Shown one piece after another: positions 55,447-64,000 of a stretch of DNA of 64,000 bases. How positions within the stretch are numbered: position 1 is the stretch's first letter; every line of letters begins with the position of its first letter. The notes beneath the pieces are model-generated. The model was not told the origin of the DNA. It saw only the letters and a list, made by a program, of their open reading frames with translations, and ran no database searches. Position numbers and translations under genes: made by a program. The stretch comes from Lunularia cruciata. Its lineage: Eukaryota > Streptophyta > Marchantiopsida > Lunulariales > Lunulariaceae. The stretch lies in the NCBI GenBank assembly GCA_948567375.1, contig OX419756.1:48090552-48154551 (forward strand), written 5' to 3'.

Positions 55447-55837
55447 GAGTTGCACTTCTTCGTCTTCCGTCACTTCGAGTTTCTACCGAGAAATCACACC
55501 TCCTGCATGCACCCATTACTGTCGCCTCACCTTCACGCGTATGAGCCGCCAATTTTGAAACCGCCCCTTCTTGAATTTCTCGCCCCGACGAAAGGTTGTT
55601 AGACTGTCTTTGCCTCGGGTTGAGCTCCCCTCCCCGATCCAAAGACAATTTACTTCGTATCGTTTGCTGACACGGCATTTCAGAGTACTTCGCCTTATGA
55701 CCCGAGGTCACTTTACTTTGGGTTTCACCCCAAAGACAGTTTTCGTCGTCTTCTTCGGCCAACCAGGCGCAATCCGACTTCTCTATACACTTCTTCTGCT
55801 TTATTTTGAAAAAAACAAAAAATGTGGGCACCATAGT

Positions 55838-56935
55838 AATGCTCCTGCTACTTTCCAGCAGATGATGAATTTGATCTTCAAGGATTTCTTGCGCAAATTT
55901 GTCAAAGTTTTTATTGATGACTTTTGTGTGTTAAAGCGAAGAGATGTACATATAGATTACCTTCGCCAAACGTTTGAAAGGTGTTGTTTTGCCGGCTTGT
56001 CATTACACCCGGAGAAATGCTTCTTCGCCATGAAGGAGGGAATTCTTCTGGGGCATCGGGTATCAAGCCGAGGTATTGAAGTTGATGTTGAGAAGGTTAA
56101 GATAATCGCAGCTTTGGAATCCCCGAAGAACCTCTGGGAGCTGAGAGCCTTCTTGGGACATGTCGGATATTACAGACGCTTCGTGTCAAACTATGCAGTG
56201 CTTGCTGCACCACTTACAAAGCTTCTGAAGAAATCCAAAGACTATCTGTGGGAAGCACATCAAGAAGAAGCTTTCCATGTGTTGAAGAAGAAACTGGTTG
56301 AAGCACCAGTCATGAGGGCCCCGAATTGGGACGACCCTTTTCATGTGTATGTGGACACTTTGTCCATGGCCATCGGGGTTGTCTTAAGTCAGAAGGACGA
56401 GAAGAAGAAGGACTACCCGGTGTATTATGCCAGCCAACAACTTTCAGTTTCTGAAAAGAACTATTCGACAACTGAAAGAGAAGCACTCAAAATGGTGTAT
56501 GCCTGCAAGAAATTTTGTCATTATTTGTTGGGGTATGAGTTTGTCTTCTATGTTGACCATTATGCATTGCAACATCTGGTCAAGAAGGCAGATTTATCAG
56601 GACGAATTGCAAGATGGATCTTGTTATTACAAGAGTTCACGTATACTGTACAAGTGAGGAAGGGAGCTTTGCATTTGAATGCGGACTTCCTGTCCAGGTT
56701 AGAAACTCAAGACCAGGAGTGGGAAATTGACGATCGGTTCCCTGACAAAGAGTTGTATCACCTATCAGCAATGAGAAGTACAAGGTATGCAGATGAATAT
56801 AATTATCTGAATACTCTCCATTGTCCTGAGGGGATGGATCCGGAACAGCGGGCAGTCTTTCTCAGGAAAATGGGGCCGTACCAGCTTAAACACAACATTT
56901 TATTTAAGATGGGCGAAGACGAAGTACTTTGGTGA
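55838..56935 (+). CDS. D reverse transcriptase (rest) and RNase H
   Basis: It starts at NAPATFQQMMN directly after the GTAAT repeat; the open frame extends artificially back into the solo LTR. FVKVFIDDFCVL holds the catalytic Asp pair. LGHVGYYRRFVSNYA is the thumb. RNase H shows FHVYVDTLSMAIG, YSTTEREALKMVYACKKF and VDHYALQHLVKK. The first RNase H motif has VDT where TDA is usual. The frame ends at TGA 56933-56935 ahead of the integrase finger. Confidence 0.88.
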   Translation, partial: NAPATFQQMMNLIFKDFLRKFVKVFIDDFCVLKRRDVHIDYLRQTFERCCFAGLSLHPEKCFFAMKEGILLGHRVSSRGIEVDVEKVKIIAALESPKNLWELRAFLGHVGYYRRFVSNYAVLAAPLTKLLKKSKDYLWEAHQEEAFHVLKKKLVEAPVMRAPNWDDPFHVYVDTLSMAIGVVLSQKDEKKKDYPVYYASQQLSVSEKNYSTTEREALKMVYACKKFCHYLLGYEFVFYVDHYALQHLVKKADLSGRIARWILLLQEFTYTVQVRKGALHLNADFLSRLETQDQEWEIDDRFPDKELYHLSAMRSTRYADEYNYLNTLHCPEGMDPEQRAVFLRKMGPYQLKHNILFKMGEDEVLW

Positions 56936-58410
56936 TGCTTGGAGTCATATGAAGTAGGAGGAGTAATTGAATCTTTACACTCCAAGGCATCGAGAGGACA
57001 CTATGCTCTGAAGAATACAATAAAGAAAATTCTTTCGGCAGGGTATTGGTGGCCTACAATGTACAAAGATGTACATGCTCATATCCGAAGCTGTGATGCG
57101 TGTCAGAGTACGGGGAAGTCGACGGCTACTTCTCAATGGCCTTTGAGACCAATTTTGCCTTTGGCCCCATTTGAGAAATGGGGGATTGATTTTGTGGGTC
57201 CCATTCAACCAATGACCCGAGTCACAAAAAGCGCTACATTATAGTTTGCATTGACTATGCTACCAAGATGGCTGAAGCGGAAGCAACTCGCAGAGATGAT
57301 GCTGAAACTGTGGCGGAATTTTTCTTTTGAAACATCATCTCCCGATATGGGTGTCCTTTGGAATTGGTCAGTGGCCGAGGAACACATTTTTTGAACTCGG
57401 TAATGGAGGCGTTAACCAAGTATTTTCAGATTAAACATCGGAAGACGACTCCTTATAACCCAAAAGCAAATGGCTTAACGGAAAAAGTGAATGGGTTACT
57501 TTGTAAAATTTTGAATAAGGTGACTGTCAATTATGCCGATGACTGGGATACAAAATTACCAGCCGTGTTGTGGGCATATCAAACGACAGAGAAGATAACA
57601 ACCAAACAAACCCCATACTTCTTGACATATGGCTTCCATCCCATACTGCCAGTTGAATTTGAAGTTCCGACATATCGGGTTCTGTGCGAAGAACAAATGT
57701 CGGAAGAGGAAAGTCAGGATCTTCAGATTCATCAACTGATGTGGTTAGAAGATAAAAGAGACAATGCAATGCAGACCATGAAAGACGTACAAGCACAGAG
57801 GAAAGTCAAGCACGATCAGAGAATCAAGCCTGTGACTGTACGAGAAGGGGATTTGGTTTTGTTATATGACAATCGCCGAATATTTTTTCCAGGCAAGTTG
57901 CATTTGAGCTGGATGGGTCCCTATCAAGTTCTTCATCTTTACAAAAATGGATCCATGCAACTCGTCGATTTGGAAGGTAATCCTTTTGCCACTCGAGTAA
58001 ATGTGTGGAGAGTTTGGAGATATTGGACCATAGACTTGGAAGTTTCTAAGACACCCGAGGTCTATGTTCACGGGGACGCTCACATTTCAGGGAGGGGGTA
58101 TGTGGTGCCCACATTTTTTGTTTTTTTTCAAAATAAAGGAGAGAAGTGTATAGAGAAGTCCGATTGCGCCTGTATGGCCGAAGAAGGCGAAGAAAATTGT
58201 CTTCGGGATGGAACCCGAAGTAAAGTGACTTTGGGTCATAAGGCGAAGTACTCGGAAATGCCGTGTCAGCATACAATACGAAGTAAATTGTCTTCGGTCG
58301 GGGGGAGCTCAACCCGAGGCGAAGATAGTCTAACAACCTTTTGTTGGGGCAAGAAATTCAAGAAGGGGCTGTTTCAAAACTGGCAGCTCATACGCGCAAA
58401 GGTTGATTGA
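56936..58410 (+). pseudogene. D integrase, frame running into the 3' LTR
   Basis: The zinc finger (SRGHYALKNTIKK, CDACQSTGKS) and first Asp (WGIDFVGPI) lie at 56939-57244. A frameshift near 57230 and a TGA near 57328 precede the frame 57358-58410. There the second Asp is Gly (LVSGRGTHF) and the Glu is present (NGLTEKVNGLL), so catalysis is lost. The C-terminal part (LHLSWMGPYQVLHLYKNGS) continues without stop through the polypurine tract and 310 bp of U3 to TGA 58408-58410. No chromodomain is seen. Confidence 0.85.
58087..58100 (+). promoter_or_regulatory. D polypurine tract
   Basis: TTCAGGGAGGGGGTA lies immediately before TGTGGTGCCC of the 3' LTR. Confidence 0.75.
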
Positions 58411-58512
58411 CAGTGATAGGTGCATGCAGGAGGTGTGATTTCTCGGTAGAAACTCGAAGCGACGGAAGACAAAGAAGTGCAACTCTATAAAAATCGAAAC
58501 TGCAACAACAAA

Positions 58513-61087
58513 ATGTCGAGCAATTTTCCTTCGCCGTTGAGAAGTCGTCTTGCAGTTGATCGGGGAAAGGGAAATAGAGTTGTACTCGGGTTAGTGCGCA
58601 AGGGAGAAGTTGCGAGAGAGAAATCGAGAGACAGTAAGAAAGCAGAAGAGATGGGAGGAGGAAAGAAAAACTCTGAATTTGCAGTGAGAAATCATGCGAT
58701 TCGGAGAATAGATGTAGTAGCAAGGATCAAAGTCTTGAGCCGACTTCGGATCACTTTCCTGGCATGGAACTGGAACATAAGTTTTCCAGGATTCATGACA
58801 GAAATCATCGAGAGTAAATGTCTCGATGGCCCCGAGGAAGAAGGGAAGAGAGGAAATCCGGCTCACTGGATAGAGTCGGATTGGAGACTCGTACTCGACA
58901 AGAAGGCGGGTTCGGAGCAAGGAGCCACGTTCTTGGGGAAAGGAGAGATAGCCCAAGAAACGCAGGAGGTGAGAGATGCCTTCTCGTCAAAGAGGATGAA
59001 GAATGGGTACAAAGTTGAGAGCTACAAAGACCCTGTGAGGAGAGGAATTGTGAGTGCACTAATGGCCATCCTGAAGCCGGAGAGAACCACTTATGTGATG
59101 AAGCACCAAGCGGTGTTCTTTCACAAGTTATTTGCAGGAGAATCGATCAATTGGGCAAGGTGCTTTCAGGGGAGAACGACACAGATGGTGTGGAATCTGC
59201 GGGATAAGTCACCTCCACACTACATCGTACCATTTGCAGCACATTTCTACCTCGAGTTGAATTTGCTCAATTTGGCGGAGCGCAATAGAATGGTGTCTCA
59301 TTTCCATCCTGACTTGAGAAGAGAAGTCGACGCGGAGAAGCAGCAATACATTCTCCAAATCCGGAGCACGGACAACTACTATGCGAAGACAGGGAAAATG
59401 TGGAGGTCGTGGTAAGTACCCCGACGAAGAAGAGAACTCGGCAAGCAGAAGCCAAAGAAAACAAGAAACCTCAGAAGATGCAGAAAAATAACCCAAGGCG
59501 AGGGATGGTGGTAATTGAGTCAGAAGATGAAGACTCAGAAGGAGAAGCCGAGCTTAAAACGGAGGACTCGGAATGTGAGGAGGAACCTGAGCTGACACTG
59601 CAGAGTGGAAATACTAGTAGTGACAGTGAAGACGGTGGAGAAATGACCTCGGCACCAATGGCTGAAGAATATGAAGAAGAAGTGCAGGCCGAAGTAGAAG
59701 CCGAAGACAATGCGGCGCTGGAAGACGAAGTACCGGTGCTAGAGGAGAAGAAGATTGCAGTACAGCAAGGAGTTCGCTCGAGACGTAAGGCGAAGTGTGA
59801 AGCGGGGCCAAGTAGAGTGAAGGAAGAGGTAGAAGAAAGCTCGGGTAGTGAGGCGTTGATTCCGATACAAAGACTCTAGAGAAGAAGGCGAGTACCGGGA
59901 GAACACGAAGAGAGAAGAGAGACTACTTCGCGGGAGGAAGAAGTTACCAGTAATGGAGTAGATTACCTGCAAGAAGTAGTGTGCCCGCTGTTGGTGAAGT
60001 TGGAACAGAAGAAGAAGGAGATGCAGTCTACTTGTCTAGAGGTAAAGACTGTTTTGCAGGTCTTATCAAGATTAGAAGAAGAGAACTCGGAGTTGAAGAA
60101 GAGTGTAACCAAAGGTGAGGAAGAGAGAGAAGTACTGCGAGCGGAAGCAGTAGAGAGAAGTCAGGTAATCGAAGACCTGAAGAGAGAAGTGAGTTATCAA
60201 GAGGATCTTGCAAGGAAGAGTGACATTGCAAGGGAGAGACAGGTAGCGGAGCACGAAATCTTGAAGCAGCAGTTTGCTGATTCAAGAGTAGAGCTTATCT
60301 ATGCTATGGCAAGGGTAGGATCAAAAGACCAAGAGCTCGATCGAGTGATGGAGAGCATGGAGGAGAAGAAGCAACTCTGGCAAAGAGAATTGTCTGTGCG
60401 GTATAGAGAAGACGAGAGATTACGAGAATTACTTCGTAATCAGGAAGAGAAAATCATACAGAAGGAGAAAGAGAAGGAGGCGGTGAAGGCCGAGTTTGAA
60501 GAAGAATTGGCGATGTACAGAGAGGAATGGCTTGCAGATCGGGAACAAGAACGAAAGACAAGATTGGAGCCATTGAAGGAAATAATCCTCAGAGTGAACG
60601 CAATGTTGAGTACAGAAGCCAACGTTCGGATTGAAGAAGCATGACTGCACGAGTTGAAGTTGTTGGTGCAGGAAACAAGGCAAAGACAAGCAAAGGACAC
60701 TGATTTGAATGCCTTGTTAATTAGTCTCAGAACTCGTGTAGATAGGAAGATCTTAGAAGTAGAAGACAATATTTCAATTAGATTAGACTTAGTGAAAATA
60801 GACTTAGAAAAGCTTCGGCAGGATGTTAAGGCAAAACCCGAGTAGATAACATAGGAATCCAAATGTCATTGGAGTTACCCTTAGAGACATTGGAGAAGAG
60901 TAGGTCGAGAGATGAACAGTTAGATAGATTACCCACTAGTGCAATTTCAGATCAAGAAAGAGAATTGCTGGATCTGGTAGAAGATGTAGGAGATGTGAAA
61001 CCCGAGGATAATGTAGTAGGAAGTAAGATTACTTCGGGTTCGGGTTTGAAAGCCAAGGAAGAAGTAGACATCGGATCGGATTCGTAA
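58513..61087 (+). pseudogene. LTR-encoded coiled-coil protein, D 3' LTR copy
   Basis: ATG 58513 follows TATAAAAA at 58486-58493. The first 301 codons are open to 59415, where a one-base deletion near 59396 ends the frame. It continues in the next frame over 59400-59879 (acidic linker), 59979-60644 (coiled coil, 221 codons) and 60654-60845, then shifts again to 60863-61087 (acidic tail). Stops at 59877 and 60642 are C-to-T type. It can be aligned with the other three copies along its length. Confidence 0.83.
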
Positions 61088-61878
61088 CCAATTTGAGATT
61101 TGAAGGGGCAGATATAAAGAGGTGCATTGTCATTTCGGATTTGCAGGTTAGAACAGTTGTTGTAGAAACGGTATAGTTGTTAGAACTGTCGATTGATTCA
61201 CTACTTAAGATTGGCATTCATAGGAAATTGTTGTTCAGTGCTCATTATTTCTGAGAATAGATAAAGCAAAGTGTTGTGAAGCAGTGCTCGTTGCTTGAGC
61301 TTGATTTCGAGTATCAGCTTTGCAATTGTGTTTGTGAGTGTTTGGAGAAATTCGAAGTGCAAGTCAGTGTGTTTGTTGGATGTTGGATTCCACAGCCTTG
61401 ATCTTCATTCTGTGTGTTTAATCCTGAGTGAAGTGCAATCAAAGCAATGCCTTGACAGATCTGAGAGGAATTGTAGTGTTGGTAGTATTCTGCATTTGGG
61501 AGTGCAATGTGAAGTTGATGTGAAGCAATTTCAATCAAGGAAGTTGTGCCTTTAGTGGAGGGGTGGAACACAATTCTGAGGCAAAGTTGTTTTGCAATGA
61601 AGTGTCGTTTTCGGGAGAGCCTGAATCATCACAATCAAGATTGTTTGGAAAGAATTGAAGGATTTGTGATTAAGGAGTGTGAATTTGTGACAAGACTGCG
61701 AGTCAGTGCTTGTTACTCTCTTCTGGGTGTGGTTTCTACCTAAGAAACTAAAGAAGAACTCAAGAAGAACTGAAATTGTTACTTTGCTTTGTATTTGACC
61801 AATTCTGACTCGTATCTCTACGGGAACGAACTTTACTTACCCAATTACCGCAAAAGTGATATTTGCCGAGTTGTCACA
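61088..61878 (+). other. Non-coding end of D 3' LTR
   Basis: This stretch is equivalent to 47341-48145. It has no sense frame of note. A possible polyadenylation region lies here, but no AATAAA is present in a convincing place. Confidence 0.5.
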
Positions 61879-61883
61879 TCACT

Positions 61884-62146
61884 ATATCTATGAACTCTGC
61901 TCCGAAGTGAAAAACCAAATACACTCTCACTCACTCATGCTGAATGTACATAATTTTGATGTGGAGTGGATTCAAGAATAGAAAGCAAGGTGTTGGATAT
62001 TGTCCTCCTCGAGCCTCAATTCCATCCTCTCTCTAGCACTCCTAATCTACCAATTACACCAAGATGTCTCTCCTCAAAATTACTCAGTCTTAGTAGCCCA
62101 TGTTCTTCCAAGAGGGGTGATCCGCTCTCTTGGATGACAACACTTG
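61884..62146 (-). other. E leader, proximal part
   Basis: From the primer site downward the minus strand carries the leader and the first half of the YIL frame (HIKIMYIQHE, then FHFGAEF). It is colinear with B 14332-14600. D inserted at TCACT (61879-61883). Confidence 0.7.
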
Positions 62147-62158
62147 CTTTGATACCAT
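62147..62158 (-). promoter_or_regulatory. E primer binding site, tRNA-iMet
   Basis: On the minus strand TGGTATCAAAGC, matching the initiator tRNA-Met site TGGTATCAGAGC at 11 of 12 bases, next to the LTR end. Confidence 0.85.
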
Positions 62159-62917
62159 TTTTATACTCCAAGGATATGAGACCTAAGAAGAAGTACACCA
62201 TGAGAAACACACAATTTCACATTCAAACCTCCGATGCCCCAAAGGATCACCTTTTCTTTATGATATAGACAAAGAGGATCTCCTCCAAGGAAACTCCACC
62301 CTAGGATTAGGCACACAGATAGGTGACATGTCAACAAGCTCCACCCTTGGATTACTTACTTGGATGGGTGACATGTAGGTCCGAGTCCTATCTGGTTGGT
62401 TAAACAACCTTTGATCAGAGAGAATATTTTAGAGAATCTTCCTATAGAAATCTCATAATCACATAGGTGAGGTACCGTTGGAAAGCTCTCAATGAGAAAA
62501 AGTAGGAGGGAGGGAAGGCAAAACTTCCGTTGCTTGGAGGGAGCAAGGTTTCGCATATTTTTTAGGCATAATTCATCCATTTAGGCCTCCAAAATTGCCT
62601 TCAAAGATTTCAGGCATCGTTTTGGTTCCTACTCTATAAACAGAAGTCCCCTTTTGGTGATACCTCTTTCTGATCTATTTAGTCCATCATGTGTAACATC
62701 TTTCTAGATGTTATAAAACCAATTCTCACCTTTAAATCATATGTCTAGCTATTGGTTCTAAGGTTTTCAAATCTATTTTGGTTTTTGCCCTATTAGTAGA
62801 AGTACCCTTTTGGTGATACTTCTATCTGATCTATTTTGACCATCATCTATAATATCATTTTAGATGTTACCAAACCAAATTCACATCTAGATCATATGGC
62901 TAGCTCTTGGTATTACA
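62159..62917 (-). repeat. E 5' LTR (759 bp)
   Basis: It has the same length as the B 5' LTR. Its outer end GGTATTACA is followed by ACCAA. The inner end is mutated (TTTTATACTCC against TGTAATACTCC elsewhere). Confidence 0.92.
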
Positions 62918-62922
62918 ACCAA

Positions 62923-64000
62923 CAAGCACATTATATGACTCAACTACTATTGTAATAGCTTGAGCTCTCACTCTAGAGCTATCAATCAGATGACCAGACT
63001 GAATCTGGACAACAAGCTCTCTACATGTGATGTACTATGTACAATCATCTCCTAAAGATGTTTGGATTGAAAATGGACACCTTTCCACTTTGGTCTTTTG
63101 TAGCTCCAGACCAACAACTACAGCCTTACACAACATAAGGGACTATGCACCAAACTCTAATTAGACCTTCTATGGTGTATAAACCTTCCTTAAAGGTCCC
63201 ACCAAATAGAAGATCCCACTCTGGTTATCGAATAAGACAACTCTAGGTGTGAACCATGCTCACTCAAAGGCAAGTCTAGCTAGTAACTCCTCCAATCTAG
63301 TTGTTGTTGCTTGCCATAACCCATTAGTTGTTGCACGGATCCCATGCTCCTCAACCAAGTTAGCTCCACTATAAACCACTCTACTCTAGTAGTAGAACCA
63401 CATCATCCTTACTTTCACAAAGTGTGGCAGCCAACCAAAACACAAGAGTTGGATCATTTTCTAATGTAAACATGTCATTGGCTCAGAATAAAGGGAAGCA
63501 CATACTCCAATTGCTCAATCCAAGTAGCCATGGTTGTATTAGGAGTAAGAGCAAGTATTGTATCCCTACCAAGTGTGGATCCTCTACCACCACCTCGTCC
63601 TCCATGACCTAGAGCTCCTCTACTACCTGCCATAGCATCCCTACCACTTTGTAACTCCAGGTGAAGGTCAAAACATTGGTCACTAGTGTGGCCAAATCTA
63701 TGGTAACAGCCATATTATCTTTGTGTTGGCTATGATGCACTAGAGGTATCATTTCTATTTCCTTGAGTACACTCTCTCTTGTGGTGAGGTCCACCACAAG
63801 TCCAACAAGTAACACTACCGCTTGCTAGTTGTTGCTTACCCATAAATGAAGGTAAGGGTCTAGCTACACTACTTGCTCTATAGGATCAGGGTTTTCCCTC
63901 TTATCCTTGGATGTCAACATGCATGGTGCACTCTATTGCACTCTAGAAGAAGTAATAATTGTTGATGAGATCTCCACCAAATCCAAATATCACCACTCTC
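62923..64000 (-). pseudogene. Element C gag-like remnant, running off the window
   Basis: On the minus strand at about 63770-63830 the sequence reads SVTCWTCGGPHHKRECTQGN, a CCHC-type zinc knuckle with slightly altered spacing, followed by CYHRFGHTSDQC near 63680-63720 in a second frame. Basic Gly/Arg-rich codons follow. This fits the C-terminal half of a gypsy gag, in the orientation and relative position expected for element C. The 62923-63400 part has no motif I can name. The 5' LTR is outside the window. Confidence 0.5.

Larger units (their letters stand above)
52054..55835 (-). mobile_element. D-family solo LTR L3 inside D (3782 bp)
   Basis: It is flanked by identical GTAAT at 52049-52053 and 55836-55840. 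It is complete from TGTGACAACC to GGGCACCATA on the plus strand, so on its own strand it starts TATGGTGCCC rather than TGTGGTGCCC. There is no internal sequence. It arose when a full element of the same family inserted into D and recombined between its LTRs. It is inverted relative to the two LTRs of D. Confidence 0.95.
44354..61878 (+). mobile_element. Element D: gypsy element with giant coding LTRs
   Basis: It is flanked by identical TCACT at 44349-44353 and 61879-61883, and joining the flanks restores the E leader seen in B. LTRs of 3792 and 3778 bp surround a tRNA-Asp-type primer site, gag, three CCHC knuckles, protease, RT, RNase H, integrase and a polypurine tract. A solo LTR of the same family (52054-55835) splits RT. 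Without it D is about 13.7 kb, of which 7.6 kb is LTR. Pol wording suggests a non-chromodomain lineage. Stops, frameshifts and a lost integrase Asp make it inactive. Confidence 0.94.
58101..61878 (+). repeat. D 3' LTR (3778 bp)
   Basis: It is complete and colinear with 44354-48145, ending GAGTTGTCACA. Followed by TCACT. Differences from the 5' LTR are scattered substitutions and a few indels, mostly transitions, so the insertion is not recent. Confidence 0.94.
35028..62917 (-). mobile_element. Element E: chromodomain gypsy element, minus strand
   Basis: It is flanked by identical ACCAA at 35023-35027 and 62918-62922. Two LTRs of about 750 bp, a tRNA-iMet primer site, a YIL leader frame, gag, protease, RT, RNase H, integrase, chromodomain and polypurine tract are all present in order on the minus strand. 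Without its two nested insertions (a D-family solo LTR and element D) it is about 6.6 kb. It belongs to the same family as B. All coding parts are heavily mutated. Confidence 0.92.

Noticed and set aside
62923-63400. Minus-strand VVLFDNQSG as the element C protease active site
   Set aside because: There is no Asp-(Ser/Thr)-Gly and no partner motif (LLG.PWL) downstream in the spliced sequence.

Overview
The window reads as a heterochromatic, repeat-only stretch of a land-plant nuclear genome. Nearly everything recognisable is Ty3/gypsy (Metaviridae-type) LTR retrotransposon sequence. Plant origin is inferred from a chromodomain lineage primed by initiator tRNA-Met, two lineages with tRNA-Asp-type primer sites, and heavy C-to-T/G-to-A decay as expected of methylated repeats. 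The RNase H and integrase style of the oldest element, and its PHD finger, remind me of seed-free plants (moss, lycophyte, fern), but that is a weak inference. I see no host gene, rRNA or CRISPR.

Layout. 1-2100 is an unassigned segment of higher GC. 2100-7100 is AT-rich repeat sequence with a (TA)n run, a diverged inverted repeat and a tRNA-like relic. From about 7289 rightwards an ancient minus-strand gypsy element (C) forms the substrate; its pieces lie at 7289-10374, 27538-28278, 33632-35027 and 62918-64000. Three insertions split it. (1) A plus-strand array of family A, 10375-27532 (target duplication GATCT/GATCA), holds two internal regions (A1, A2) and four LTR segments. (2) A minus-strand A copy, A3, lies at 28279-33626 (AGGTC). 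(3) A minus-strand chromodomain element, E, lies at 35028-62917 (ACCAA). A1 is interrupted by B, 13560-16656 (CCAAT), a deleted relative of E. E is interrupted by a minus-strand solo LTR (36411 to about 40186) and by D, 44354-61878 (TCACT). D is interrupted by another minus-strand solo LTR, 52054-55835 (GTAAT). The deepest stack is C > E > D > solo LTR.

The most unusual system is the D family. Its LTRs are about 3.78 kb, and each of the four copies carries a sense-strand reading frame of about 857 codons inside the LTR, starting about 20 bp after a TATA box. The predicted protein has a conserved globular part, an acidic linker and a long coiled coil. It resembles neither gag nor pol and would be the first reading frame on the genomic RNA. 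The solo LTR inside D keeps 705 uninterrupted codons together with its own promoter.

Other features that stand out: a small leader reading-frame module shared by families A and B/E, an extra CCHC reading frame upstream of gag in family A, stop codons shared by all A copies, and a PHD finger at the integrase C-terminus of element C. All gag-pol units are broken by stops, frameshifts, deletions or lost catalytic residues, so no element here looks autonomous.
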